Positions 43,297 to 55,750 of a stretch of DNA of 64,000 nt are shown one piece after another. A program made the position numbers and the translations under genes. This stretch comes from Gnetum montanum (taxonomy: Eukaryota > Streptophyta > Gnetopsida > Gnetales > Gnetaceae), in contig MNCI01003364.1 of assembly GCA_015680685.1 (NCBI GenBank), positions 1 through 64,000 on the forward strand, written 5' to 3'. The notes below the pieces were generated by a model. The model worked only from the letters and a program-made list of their open reading frames with translations. It did not search any database and had not been told where the DNA came from. The stretch's first letter is position 1. The number at the start of each line of letters is the position of its first letter.

Positions 43297-45023
43297 TGTA
43301 CTAACTAAAATCATCGGCATAAGGCTTGAAGGAAAAAAAACACCGAAATATCGTCGAACGGGCATAGTTGACCTTAACTTCATGTGAGGACAAGCTGGAA
43401 AAGAAAACGAAGGTAAAGTGCCTCGGATGGTTTGCACACAAATCAACTAAGGACTTCCCTGAACATAAGCTATGGCTTACACCGGGATTATCGCAACTAA
43501 TGTTCAAAATGTAAATAGTGACACATGAAATGCAAACAGAGTGTATACAGAACTAGTATTGTAAACAAAGCGTAAACTAAATTTAAAAAAGAGTAAATAA
43601 TATAATGGAAGGAAAAAATGAGCTATATTATATTTCTTAGAATGAATGTGCACCAGTCAAAGCATAGATGCATGTGTGGATTTCAAGTCAAGTGCTAAGC
43701 CCATGGGTTTAGGGTTTAGGGCTTGCAGGTGCTTGGATGCTAGGAGTCAGGTGTGCTAGAGCATCCAAAAGTTGCTAGTCAGTGTTTCCTAAGCCATCAA
43801 CCTTCAAAATTATCAACCCCATTTATGTGAATGGATGGGGTATTTATAAGGTTTGGCTAGGTTCAAGTATGGAACTCATAGATGGATCAATGGCTAAGAA
43901 ATGAGAGGAAAACAAATCATGTAACAAGTGTTAGATGGACAGCTATGTGCCAAGTGGGCGTGCATACATAGGCTACGTTCTTAACTGGATGCACTGTATC
44001 TTACAACATGTGTTGGCTTACACAAGCTAGCTTACTCCCCTAGAAGTAGATACAATTTGGAGTGTAAGAGCTTGACAAGCTCACAAATGATGAAAATTTA
44101 CAATGAAAATGATAATGTACAATAAGAGAGATTGACTCCAGCTCGCTTGAAACTTCTCGATCCTAGAATTGACTATTGTAGGATGTCGATTTGAGTGGTT
44201 TTGTGGTTGTTTGAGGCATCTCTGTTTCATCAGAGCTTCTAGCGTAAGTTGATTTTGTCTTGGCATGTCCTCAACATGTGTTTGATGTGCTTTTGACTGG
44301 TTGTGATCAGTACTCACGCTGCACTCATGCCGTCAGCATGACCTCAGCGTGAGTGAGCTAAAAATGATATATTTCACACCAAATTTTAATCTTTAAAGCA
44401 TGTTTCTTAAGTATAGTAATTTTCTAACTATGTTTGACCTTGAGAGTGATCTGTAAGTCAAAAATTAAGCTTAGATATGTCTTATTTTAGACCACTTTTG
44501 GTAGCTCACGCTGGACTGACGCTGCCAACGTGACCTTAGGGTGACCATTAGCATGAGCTATAAAAACTTATAATTTTGGACCTAAAATCTAGAATTCTGA
44601 AGGCTGGAACTTGAAGTTGTCAATAATGAACCCTGAGGATGACTTGCACCCTTGAAATCAAACCATTTCAACTTAGTTTCAAGGCTCTCACAGTTGCTCA
44701 TGTTATATTCACGCTGCCAGCATGACCTTAGTGTGACCATCAGCGTGAGTGAGAAAAATTGTACAATTCGACTCAAAATTTGAACTCTTGAATGTTGAAA
44801 TTTGAAGTGGGTAATAGTGATCCTTGAGAATGGCTTACACCCTCAAATTGGACCATCTTTGACTTGATTTTGGAATTTTTGGAGCTGCTCACATTGAGGG
44901 TAATCTAGCTTGACAAGCTAATCATGAGTTACATGCCTTAGTCAAATGTTTACCTCCCAAATGCTCAAAAGGGCCTATGTTGTTCTCATTTCAAAGTGTT
45001 AGGCTGAAATTAGTGGTGTTTCA
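43297..45023 (-). repeat. D LTR (5' LTR in its own orientation)
   Basis: Colinear with 27321-29043 over its whole length, including the hairpin-headed 190 bp repeats (44308-44930). It ends TTTCA against the CAACT duplication. Confidence 0.9.
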
Positions 45024-45028
45024 CAACT
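45024..45028. repeat. Right target-site duplication of D
   Basis: CAACT, identical to 27316-27320. The unbroken C LTR at 55935 has the corresponding GTAACTGAGG. Confidence 0.92.
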
Positions 45029-45736
45029 GAGGCATATGATTTTTATCTTTTTTACTTTTTATGTTTTAAGTTACCTAAGAATAAAGAATACTGAATATAG
45101 TAATTTAATTACTAATTTAATCTAACTAACTAACATTTAACTAATCCTAACATAAGCATCCATTCTTAGTTGCTGTACACATCCTGAACACATTTAACAC
45201 TACTGGGTTACCAAATGTTAAGCATTATTGGGATTACCAAGTGCCAAGTGTATCCTAGAAGTGGTCATACTTATGTGCTTAATCAATTACTATTTAGTTT
45301 GGCTTACTTTATTACTTAATTACTTAAAGCATTAAAGAAGATTGCATAAAACATTAAATGCATAAAGGAAATAATCAATCTATTCAAATTTTTGCAAGGT
45401 TTGTCAAAAAGCTCATCTTTATTGTCCCATACATTATTGTGCTTAGATATAATAGTGCTCGAATAAAGATCTGTACACTCTTTGACTCCTACTATGGAAC
45501 TTAGAAAAATATTCTATCTTTGAAGTGGAAAAACTACTAGGGATTCACTACAATTATGACAAAGATGTCATAAACACGGTGGGTGAGTGTGTATTTATAG
45601 GTAAAAATAGACACTGCATCAACGAGGTAACATCAATGCATCTAATCATATGTTAACATAGCCATGTCGATAAGGTCACATCAATGAGACCATGTTAACA
45701 AGGCCTCGTAGACATAATCCATGGCATGACTCATCA
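45029..45736 (-). repeat. C left LTR, second part (after D)
   Basis: Resumes GAGGCATATGA.. and matches 55936-56646, ending CTCATCA. The polypurine tract of C (minus ATGGGGGTA) lies at 45737-45745. Confidence 0.88.
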
Positions 45737-45745
45737 TACCCCCAT
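45737..45745 (-). promoter_or_regulatory. Polypurine tract of C
   Basis: Minus-strand ATGGGGGTA immediately before the LTR start TGATGAG. Confidence 0.65.
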
Positions 45746-45985
45746 GAGTGAATGAAAACTCATCCTCAAGTGAACAAAAGTAGGAAAAAGTTTCTTACAA
45801 AATGTTGGAAATGTATAGAATTATTTAGTAACTATTTACATACACAAACACAAACATACACTAAGTGCCTAAGTGTATGAATTTACAATCATTATAGAAT
45901 TTTGGTATTCAGGACAACAAAGTTGAACACTAGGACAAAAATAACAAACATAAGTCCTCTGATGGTGTGAAGATGAGCAAGAAGT

Positions 45986-47940
45986 TCAAATGGTCGTAGG
46001 TTGTAGAGGTTCTTGAGGCTTTGAAGGATCTTCTCCTGCTTCAGGTGCACATGGTGGTTGTGATTGTTCTATGGTAGCTACAAATTCTAGTGGAAGATGA
46101 AAGGCATCCAATAGTGCCTTCATCTTCTCCTCCTTACTTCTAGGATCATTCATGGCCCACACTGCATCATGAATGTGGGTTAGTGTGGAAACATCCCAAG
46201 GATAGGACATTATTTGAAATAGTTTCTTCGCATTAATGAACTAGACAGTGAAAAGTATGCATTCAACATCAAATTCCTTTACTACATTTTATAGCTCCTG
46301 GTAGTTACTTATTCTTCTAATTAGGTTCTCAACTATGGACCATTGATTGGTGAAGAGCTACCTAAGAACATCAAGTTTTACATTTGTGAGCTTAAGCTTC
46401 TACTTGGTGTCTTTGTGATGCTTAAACTTTGCTTCGTAAAAAAAGTGCAAATTGGCCACCTATTTCTCTACTTCAAATCATGACCATTTGATAGTCAACA
46501 TTACCAAATTTGCATAATAGAGATTGGAAAGCTCTATATACTCTATCATCTCCTTGATTTGTAGCTCTTTCATGCAGATTTCTAGTTTTTTGTAGTTATT
46601 GAGCCCATTAAAGATAGGCTACTAGACATCACCTCCTTCCTTGAGCTACTAGAGGGCATCATTAACATTCAAGTTTAGCATTTGAATATTTTTCTCATTG
46701 ATTTCTTTTTGTAGACCAACCTAATCTCTATTGTGATTTTCGACTCTTTCAAACTTGAGAGCCTTATATTTCTAGGCAGCTACCTCTATTGTAGTTTTCT
46801 AGTAAAGAGCTTGAACTTCTTCCATGGATAGATTTCTACTTTCAATTGCTAATCTACTTAGTTCATTATTTACTCTAGCTAGCTACTCCTACTGTTGATG
46901 ATAAAAATGTTTAATTAATGCTTCTACACATAAAAATTCCTTAGGTAATGAGTTTCTAGTCCAAGGTAATTTGGATATTATGATGGTGGAATTGTCCAAG
47001 GACTAATCAAAGATTATTTTCTTCTTTGCATCCTCAACCTTCATGGTAGAAAAAGCATGCCTAATTGCATCATTGACATAGTAAACTATTCATGTCCTTT
47101 TGCATAGTCTTATAATGAGGTAGTGAAAGGGCAAGACTTTCCTTCAACATTCATTCTATTTAAACCACTTCTTTATCTCTAGATAGATTAACTGTGGAAG
47201 ATTAAAGGAAAAATTTCCACTCAAAGTAGCACACACATAGGCAGAAAAGGTAGTAACCTTATTGGGCCTCACTATTGGAATTAGGTGATGGGCCACTATC
47301 TTGCAATACATGCATTCTACCAGAGTGAGTGCACCATACTCCTTACAGTACACTACATAACATCGTTGGGTCCACTTCTTCTTTACCTTAGGGTCTACCT
47401 AAGTTGAGATCTCTACCAAGTTGGTTCTAGTATCAAGTAAGTTGAGAGCCTATGTGATTACTTCAACAGAGTAGGACATGTGAATGTCCTTGATTCTAAC
47501 TATGGCACCTAGTTGTTGATTGTTCCAAAAGAGGTAGGTATCTTTCATATACCACTCTCCATTGAAAGTGATGATTGGCCACATGGGAGAGGTTTGCAAT
47601 TAAGCTTTGACTTCCTCTAGAGCAAACTCAAGGAGCATCCCAAATTTTAGTTCTTGGAGAATCAAATGTTCAACATTCCTAGGTTTGGTTTGATCAAGGT
47701 AGGCATGGGTTAAGGGAACTTCAAGTCTAGGCATAGGACCTAGTGTCTCATCTAGATGAGACTACTTTATTTCTACTTGTTCTAAAACTTGATGAATAGA
47801 TTCTACTTCAAGATCCTCATGAAGAGGTCTCGTGGCATGAGTCTCACCTTCTTACTCTTAGGATTATTCTTATTGGCCCCTTCTAGTTCTAGGTTGCTTA
47901 TCCCTAGGTCAAGATGTTCTTGCCTCTAGTCCATGCTTCA
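45986..47940 (-). pseudogene. C accessory ORF between integrase and 3' LTR
   Basis: Minus frames form one decayed protein of about 620 residues. The N-terminal part includes GEWYMKDTYLFWNNQQLGAI, then VRPNKVTTFSAYVCATLSGN (47156-47353). A long helical, Lys/Glu-rich middle follows (with IQMLNLNVNDAL and ICMKELQIKEMIEYIELSN), probably coiled coil. The C-terminus (45986-46210) is acidic and Pro-rich. It is in the place of the envelope-like ORF of Athila elements, but I see no signal peptide or membrane segment. It may belong to the plant-transposon accessory proteins of unknown role. Confidence 0.6.
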
Positions 47941-49480
47941 GTCTTGGTGCCATTTGTAACCATAACACAATCAAGGATTAGCATATAGTGTGTAACTCAT
48001 AACATTAAGTACCTTATCTCTTTTGGGATAGTTACACTTGGCTAAGATGTGGTCATGGCGGATTGATCTTTTAATATTATTTTAATTAATTTTAGGCTAC
48101 CAAAGTTTGTTGGAAGGGTTTAACTTCCATAGGTTGATGATTTAATATTATATTATTCATTAAACCCATGGGGGAGTTAGAAAAATTCTGAATTTTTTTC
48201 TCAAAAACCTAAGCTTTGTGGCCCTCATATGTAGAGTGTTACTCCAGTAGCTAGAGGACTAAAAAATGACTAAAATTAGACAAATGGTATGAAAAATATG
48301 GTCTCTGAAAGGTTGGAGATCTAAAAATTACAAACAATCCTCTTTTGTTTGAAGTAAAATGGCAAGAATTGCTAAGTGTTTAACCCTATTTATAGTATTT
48401 TTACCATGCATCAATGGGTCCACATTAACTTGGCCACATCGATGTAAAGGCTAGCATATACGGGACTATGTCAATGCATTTCCTAACCACCATTGACTTT
48501 TCAGAAATTCAAGCAATACAAAGAGTTTGGAGATGAAATTGAAGTCCTTTGGAAGCACATGAAGCCAAGAACATGATGAAATGCATGAAGAGGACTTGAT
48601 AGTTTGCAAAAATGAAGGAATTGATGAGAGAATGTAATTTTATGAAAGAAATGCCTTAAGGAGTGCACAATTGGATGCAACCAATGGTGAATGTAGATGA
48701 TTTGATTGTCAAAATGCCTAAGGATAAGGGAATTAACTAGCCCAACCAAGAGTTATGCAAGTGGATCCTTCCCATAGCAACCTCATGCCCTTTTTGCCCT
48801 TGCATAACCTCAACCCCAGGAGTTTGTGAGCCCCTTAGTTGATTAATGGTTATCAAGAGTTATCAATCAAATCTAGAAGAATCTACCTAAGAATTTCAAT
48901 ATATCAAATTAAGACATTGAATAAGACATAGAAATTGGTAGTGAGGTGAAAAAAATAAAGCACTAAAGGATGGAAAGGAAAGTGGAATGAAGTTATGAAT
49001 TGTGGTCATGTGAAGTCCCTTATGGAATATGTGGTTAGATGACACAATAAAATCTATCCTCAGTCCAGACCAAAACCAACCACATTTAGTGACTTCACAT
49101 CACCACCCTAAGACTAGTCCACCTCCTCAAGACACAAGAATGCTCCCACAAATCAACACCATTTCTTATTTGAGAAGAAAAGAGAAGCATGAAGTGAGAA
49201 AGGGCCTTAGTTATAGGGGACCTTTAGGCATGGGTAACATGTTTCTCTAGTCCCATAACCAATTCTTGTAGTCCATTATTTTGTTTAAGGATTGTGCTTT
49301 GAATTCAATCATGTTTTTATGGATTTTTTGGATGGGAACCACATCATGAAAAGACTTATTCAACTTCCTATTATTATTTGAAATGGAATGGTGAGAAATC
49401 TATGAAAAACACTCATACATTCAAGTAATTAGAGAGGCATAAAGAGTATCAAATCCCCTTGAAGTCACACATTATTCAAA
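47941..49480. other. C noncoding spacer
   Basis: No supportable gene. 47950-48480 has compositional and phrase-level likeness to the C LTR (CACATCGATG, CATCAATGGGTC) and begins next to a TTGGTGCCATT phrase like C's primer site. It may be a fragment of a related LTR. Confidence 0.35.
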
Positions 49481-50640
49481 CCTTTGAGTCTTTCCCAACT
49501 TTAAAAACTACCAATGTCACAAGTTCGTTAAATTTTATGAATGAAAAAGGAACCCCATGTTGATTAATTACTTTTTGTTTAGGTTCTTAGGTTTGTAAAT
49601 TAACATGACCCCAAAAGAAAAGGTTTCATAGATGATGTAAGGCCCTTTCCACAATGTTCGGAACTTAGTTTTTTGAGGTATATGTGTGGGGTTCTAGTAG
49701 AGTACCTTATCTCTAGGTTGAAATTTTACCTTTCATATTCTAAGATCATGGTATTGTTTATTGAATGCTTTGTAAACTTCATTCAAAGGTAGGGCCACCA
49801 ATTTATTCTCATCTAGTATATTAAAATTAATTAGTCTTTCCTTTTGTGCTAGGCTAAGATCAAGATCAAGATCATAGGTTGTTGAAAGTGTATAGAACTT
49901 GGATTGAATTGGAAGAGTTGGTAATCTTCTATACACTAGCTCATAGTAAGAGTAGCCTATAGGGAGTTTCCATGTGAAGCAATAGGCCCAAAGGACATCA
50001 TTTATTTTTGTGTTCTAGTCTCTCCTATATTTGCTAATTATTCTTGTTAAAATTTTCTTGATCTTCCTATTGGTAACCTCTACTTAACCGTTGGCTTAAG
50101 GGTGGTAGGATGTTTTTAGTTTATGTTCAATCCTCAAGTGTTGCATGAGTTGCAAAAAGTAGCACCTATAAAGTAACTACCACTGTTAGAAATTAGTGCA
50201 TGTAGCACTCAAAACCTATTTAAAACATTTTGTTATACACACAGAGTAGCAATGGAGATGTATAGTTGGTGGCAACTGCTACTTCTACCAATTTTGTCCA
50301 ATAGTCAACAACAACTATTATGTATGTCTTTCAATTTGACATGGGTGTGATGGGACACATGAAGTCTATGCCCCAGATGTCGAAGTGTACTAGTGGTTGG
50401 ATCCACTACTAAGCTCTCTCCATTCAAGTAGTCATTTGATCATCTTGTTGATACCATTCACGAAAGTGGATGAATTGGTGGACATTCCTAAAGATTGTTG
50501 TCCAATAGTACCCTACCATCAATATTTTAATGGTTGTACATCTCCTTGCATAGTGGTGCCTACAAGGACCCTCATGAACATCTTAGAGAATGTGCACTTG
50601 GTCAACATCATGAACACACCAACGAACTAAGCCATTAGTG
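49481..50640 (-). pseudogene. C integrase
   Basis: The C-terminal region (49733-49936) reads LSTTYDLDLDLSLAQKERLINFNILDE, a block highly typical of Athila-type gypsy integrases, then a KAFNKQYHD segment. Upstream, decayed core pieces include YFVVDYWTKLVE-like (about 50290) and WAYCFTWKLPIGYSYY (about 49950-50000, usually WAYRTA.KTP.G.SPY). The zinc region near 50390-50640 is damaged. Confidence 0.8.
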
Positions 50641-50716
50641 CAGACATTGTAAAGATGTCCATGGATTTCCATGAAGCATTTGGCTTGATGAATAAACTAT
50701 TGTTTCTTCTAGTGGT

Positions 50717-51200
50717 CTAACTATTATACATCTCTTGAGTAAGAAGATAAGTGAGGATGCCATGATACCATTTTGGTTTAGTAAATACTTCTTCATTTAT
50801 TGCACCAACAAAAAGGAGTTCATCAGGAAATTGATCAGAGAGAAGGCTCTCATCCTCTTTGTTATCCCATTGTAACCAAGACAAGTAATTAGAAACTAAA
50901 TTATTAATCCCCTTTTGGTCTACCATTGTAAGATCAAACTCTTGCAAGACCACCAACCACCATAGAGAATGAGGGCTCATCATTGGTTTAGTCATTAGAA
51001 AGCGAATAGCACTATGGTCAGTGTGCACAAACACTTTGTATCCAAGAACATAGTGCCAAAACGTATCCAAAGCATACCCCATGATCATCAGCCCTTCTTT
51101 CATTATGGTATAATTAAGTTGTGCACTCACAATGCTTTAGCTTGCATAGTGGATGTAATATAGATGTTTCTTATCATCCAATTGCATAAGGATAGCTCCC
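50717..51200 (-). pseudogene. C RNase H
   Basis: LNYTIMKEGLMIMGYALDTFWHYVLG corresponds to the Y..TEKELLA.V.A..K.R.YL.G block. VFVHTDHSAIRFLMTK is the conserved TDH..L+.L block, and LWWLVVLQEFDLTMVDQKGINNLVSNYLSWL is the RW...LQEFD......G..N.VAD.LSR tail with its VAD changed to VSN. The first Asp block just upstream is decayed. Confidence 0.87.
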
Positions 51201-51259
51201 AAGGCATAGTGGCATAGTTTGATGCATTTTTCATAATGTGAAATGGTCAAGACTATATA

Positions 51260-52190
51260 GGTTCTTGTAGAATTAAAGTTTCTACAAGATTTTTCTATAA
51301 TCTACTATAATGTCTTTTTGCATTTCTTGGTCCATATGAATAGAGCATCTTTCTTTATTAGCTTGACCAACAATTTTGTGATTTCAAAGAAATTCTCTAT
51401 GAATTACTAATAGTAGCTAGTATGTCCAAGGAATGATTGGACATTGTTAATAGTTTTTAGTTGGTGGGTTATTCCTTGGATGACCCTAATCTTTTTAGGT
51501 CCATCTCAATTCCTTCTTAAGAAATTCTATGCCTTAACACAATGCCCTCTTAGACCATAAGATGGCTCTTTTACCAATTCAACTAAATATTAGTCTCCAC
51601 ACACCTTTTAATCACTTACGTAAGGTGGTTTAGGGCTTGCTCCAATGTAGCACTGTAGGTGGAGTAGTCATCCATGAAGACTTCCATCTTGAAACCAATC
51701 TACTATTGAAAAATTCTCAAGAACAAGCATTGTAAAGTTGCAAGGGCATTGCATAGACCAAAGGGAATCTTACGATATGAAAAATTATTCCAAGGACTTG
51801 TGAATATTGTTTTGGACTGATCCTTGGGCTCAATATAAATTTTGTTATAGCCACTATAAACATCTAGAAAGCTATAATAGCAATGTGAAGAAATAGTATC
51901 CAACGCTTGGTCTAGAAATGGTAGTTGAAAATGATCTTTGAACATCACCATGTTCAATAGCTTGAAATAAATATAGACCTATCACGTGCCACCTTTCTTT
52001 GGCAAAATTACAAGTGGGCTAATCCACTCACTATCCGCAATTGGATAGATGAACCTTGTCTTGAGTAGTTCTTCAATTTTCTCTTTGATGATATACTTTA
52101 ATTTGGGGTTTAGCTACTACTACCATTACCTCTTTGGCTTCATGGCTAGATTGGTATAGATGCCATGCTAACATATCCAAGGAAAAATCT
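51260..52190 (-). pseudogene. C reverse transcriptase
   Basis: DHFQLPFLDQALD, HCYYSFLDVYSGYNKI and TIFTSPWNNFSYRKIPFGLCNALAT lie in 51703-51957. The catalytic box reads MEVFMDDYSTY (about 51655-51690). FMDD is the form usual in Athila and related gypsy RTs. N-terminal blocks lie at 51960-52180 with stops. The frame is broken near 51700 and downstream. Confidence 0.87.
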
Positions 52191-52499
52191 CTATGATTTA
52201 GGATATGACCAAGAAAAGGCTATTGGCCATTTGTTGACCACCTTCAACAACATCCTTTTCTACTTAGGACTAAGGTTGACATTGATTATTACTAGCTTGT
52301 AATTTTTTAGAAATGCATATTCCATGCTGATGGTTAGAGTTTTTAACTCTAAGGGAATGTGTTTAAAACTATTAGGGATTTCCAACTCTCTCTAATTAAT
52401 ATCATCAAGTTTATCATTGGAGAGTTGTTGATGAACTTGCTCCAATTTAGCCATGCCTTCAACATGGGCATAAGCTAGGCTCTCAATACATTCCATGCA

Positions 52500-53040
52500 A
52501 AGTGTGTTGCTTTTAGAATTAACTATCAATCACTTGGTGCCCTCTTATTTTTGATAGTTGTGTACATGCACTTTTGGATTTTAAATTTATTTGCACACTA
52601 TCTACATGCTTTGATTGATGTGATTTTGATAGAATTTTTGCACATAATTACACCTAGCATCACTATACGTAATGCATGAAACTCTCTTCTTCTTGATCTT
52701 TCCAAATGAATTTTTCTTGAAAATCTTCAAGGAAAGATCTTTGGTGCCAATTCACACATCAGCATTGCTTAACTAAGCCATTCCCATAATGATTGCATAC
52801 TCCCCCTTACAATTGTTAACCTTAATCACCAAGAAATCTATAGGATATAAACACCTGTAGAAAGTGATCATAATGTCCTCCACTAATTCCAAAGGAATAG
52901 TGATGGACTAATTTGCCAATTCTAAACACATGTTGCTCTTCTTAAGAGGAGGTAGATTCCAAGCATTGTACATCCCATGAGAAATTAGATTAACACTAAC
53001 ACCTAAATCAAGAAGAGCCTTGTATAGCTTATTTCTAGCA
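52500..53040 (-). pseudogene. C protease
   Basis: Minus frame with DLGVSVNLISHGMYNAW (about 52970-53010), the D.GASVN.MP...Y equivalent with the catalytic DLGAS box intact except A-to-V. LELANxSITIPLELVEDIMI and YPIDFLVI follow, the usual L.LAD.S...P.G..EDVLV....(F)P.DF.+ blocks of Athila-type protease. Confidence 0.8.
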
Positions 53041-53739
53041 ATCTACAAGTAGATGAAAGGACTTGTAGGATAATTCTTTTTTTTGGAAAGATTGCCAACC
53101 TTAATCCAATTAGATACCACATGGATTATCATGACTATGTGGATCTTGGGAGGCATTTGATTTGAAGGGCTCTTGAAAGGAATGGATCCAAAGAATGAAG
53201 GAGGCACATGGTGATTGGTCACATAAGTTGGTGAGGGTTTTGTAGGACTATTGGTTTGGAAGAATGGTCTTTTATGGGATCTAGTTTCCAAACTACTTGG
53301 CTAAGAAACTAGTTGTAAGTTAATAGCCCTAGTAGCATTACATTGCTACAACTGCTTAGGAATCTTATGCTAAATGGAGTAAGCGGTAATTGGGTTGAGG
53401 ATAGAGGAACATGTGATGAAGGATCAGAAGTGTAATAAAGGTATGGGGATTCCCCTCTAGGAGATGGATAATGAGTTATGTAGTAGTTTGGAGGGTAGTA
53501 ATAATGCTAAAAAGAAGCATGACTAGAAGAGTCACATAGAGACATGGGTTTCTGAACATAGTACCCATATGGATATAGCTGCCTATAAGGGTACTGCTAC
53601 CTTGTTGGTGGCATTCCCCACAATTGTGGATACTACCACTAATGGTACTGCTTGTACGGTTGTGGTGGAACTCTACTTAGATAAAAATCTTGTTGTTGTT
53701 GGTGGAACTTCCTTAGGTTACCTTAAAAATAAAAAAAAC

Positions 53740-55420
53740 TTCTAGATGCTTACCTTCATGCCTTTCTAGGATTCAAAGAATACATCCCAAATTTCTGTAA
53801 GTATGACATAATAGGGTAACATCCCAAGGAATGTTCATATTGGTATATGTCACACCCACCATCATCATCTAATTCTGACTCCATAACCTCTTCTACTATA
53901 GTATATTTTCCTTTACCCCTTTGGTAGGCATGTTTAGCTTCCTTTCTTTTCCTGTAGTCATAATCACTACCTTGCTCTTTGAATTCTTCTACAATTTTCA
54001 AACCAATTTGAAGTTTTCATCTAAAGATTCCCATATTTTACCAAATTTAGCCAAAATTGTAGACACAAATTTTTGAATTAGCAAGGATTTTTGCTACACC
54101 ACTTCATCAAGTGGTGCCTCCTCCTCACTATTACAGAATCAAACCACCCTTTTTTTTGATGAAAGGATCCTAGTTATACTTCTTAGCACTTTCCCATTTT
54201 CTTAACTCAACTGCTTCTTTTGCAACATATTCAATCAACCTTTAAATGTGAAGGGCACTTAGTTTTGATAGTCTCCCTTGGGCATAAAGCCCAAGATTTC
54301 TCCTCGTTTCTGATCAAAGGCCATCTATGATATGGCAAAGCTACTCCTACTAAGAATAACCATGGTTAGGACATCTATGCAAAATGGAATAGTACCTTAT
54401 CATGCCTACATCCAATGGTTCATGTGTTCCTTATCACTAGCCTTGGATTTTCTTCCTCAAATTGGACACTTTGGAGTATGTCTGATATTTGTCATTGAAT
54501 AGTTCAAGCATCATACACTGTTTGTGAATTGATTTCAGCTTCAAGGAGTGATACCATCTTTCTACTTTTTTCATGAGTGTCCTGGGAAATAGCTTAAGTT
54601 TCTACTAGTCATTTTCTATGTTCTGTAAGGCATAGGCATAGTGAAAGGCTTGAATATGGATTAGTGAATCTAAGTTATATCCCCCTTAAATCTAGGGATA
54701 TTGTTCACATCCAAACTCTTGATTTTGCTATCTTTCACATGCTTGGTTGGAATTCTTATGGCCTCTATAATGTTTAACATTCTTCAAGTTGCAAGTAGAG
54801 GGTCATCATCATCATCATTATAATGATGCCTATGATGTTCCCTACTACCCCTTTAGTCCCACTATTTTTCACCTTGTTCATTGTCCCACTATCGTTCAGC
54901 TCCATCACAATTTCATCCTCTACAGTGTTGATCAGAAATAGAAGAGGAAGAAGATGATTCAAATGAAGAGGATGAAGAGGATGAAGAGGAATGAGTACTA
55001 CCATCACCATGGTGTCTACCACTTCCTTTCCACTTGTCACTACCATGATCATCAAGTTTATCATCATAATAATGCTTGCTTGAGCCCTTGCCTTGACTTC
55101 CACTTTTTTCTAAACCTGGATCATTGATAGTGAAGTGTAAGTATGGGTTCAAGCCTCATTCACTAGAGTCAAGGGGTGGAGAATCTTTATAATGAGAACC
55201 CCCAGAGGAAGGATCCTTCTTATCATTTTGGTTTAGTAGGAAGAAGGGGTTAGTGAAATATTTCTCTGTTTTCTTCATGGGGCTTCTCTTGTTGCTGATC
55301 TTGTTTACATTATGTTTATGTGGGATGATAGTCTCGATAGTCATGGCCCTACACAACATATTCATCATGGAGATCCTAGATGCCTTACTCTTAAGAGTTT
55401 GGAGTAGCATCCTAGGAACA
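53740..55420 (-). pseudogene. C gag
   Basis: The capsid region near 54490-54600 reads LFPRTLMKKVERWYHSL and LELFNDKYQTYSKVSNLRKKI, matching LFPFSL...A..WL..L and ....F...F.P......R..I of retrotransposon gag. The N-terminal frame has a Ser-rich low-complexity tract (about 54930-54985) and a Gly/Asp/His-rich segment (54913-55152). 53756-54001 (EFKEQGSDYDYRKRKEAKHAYQRG) lies toward the C-terminus. No zinc knuckle was identified. Confidence 0.65.
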
Positions 55421-55730
55421 AATTAGTTGGGAGACAACACAACATTGCCCTACATATCTCTTCATTGCAATTATTCATCTTGATGTAGGATGAAGGTGAA
55501 ATTAGGTACAAACTCATTTGGATGAGTATACATCACTTTGAATTCTTGGAGCACTAATGGTTTTGATTCATCATGCTTATGAGAAGAATACATTTTGGAT
55601 TAAAAAAATTCAATGTGCTTAAATTATCATTATAATTATTATTTTTTGAATGATTGTGACCCTAAGATTTGTTCCAATGATCTTAAATAATATTCATTAA
55701 GTCCTAGCTAGCACACGTATCAAACTATAG

Positions 55731-55750
55731 GTCCTCAGCAATGGCACCAA
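55731..55750 (-). promoter_or_regulatory. Primer-binding site of C (tRNA-Asp type, Athila)
   Basis: Directly after the LTR end on the minus strand the sequence is TTGGTGCCATTGCTGAGGA. It differs from the Athila-type TTGGCGCCGTTGCCGGGGA only by C-to-T and G-to-A transitions. Confidence 0.78.

Larger units (their letters stand above)
27321..45023 (-). mobile_element. Element D: Ogre-like Tat Ty3/gypsy retrotransposon, 17.7 kb
   Basis: Flanked by perfect CAACT duplications, with LTRs at 27321-29043 (1723 bp) and 43297-45023 (1727 bp) that differ at roughly a tenth of positions by eye. In its own minus orientation the order is gag, protease, a 6.4 kb gap with in-frame splice signals, RT, RNase H, an additional RNase H and integrase, followed by a long 3' region. 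Great length, dual RNase H and the protease/RT intron are the marks of Ogre-type Tat elements. Unusually, the gap houses an antisense multi-exon gene. Stops in every domain make it defective. Confidence 0.88.

Noticed and set aside
54774-55103. Second minus frame (Met/Val/Leu-rich) overlapping C gag
   Set aside because: It is a shadow of the Ser/Gly/Asp-rich low-complexity gag frame.
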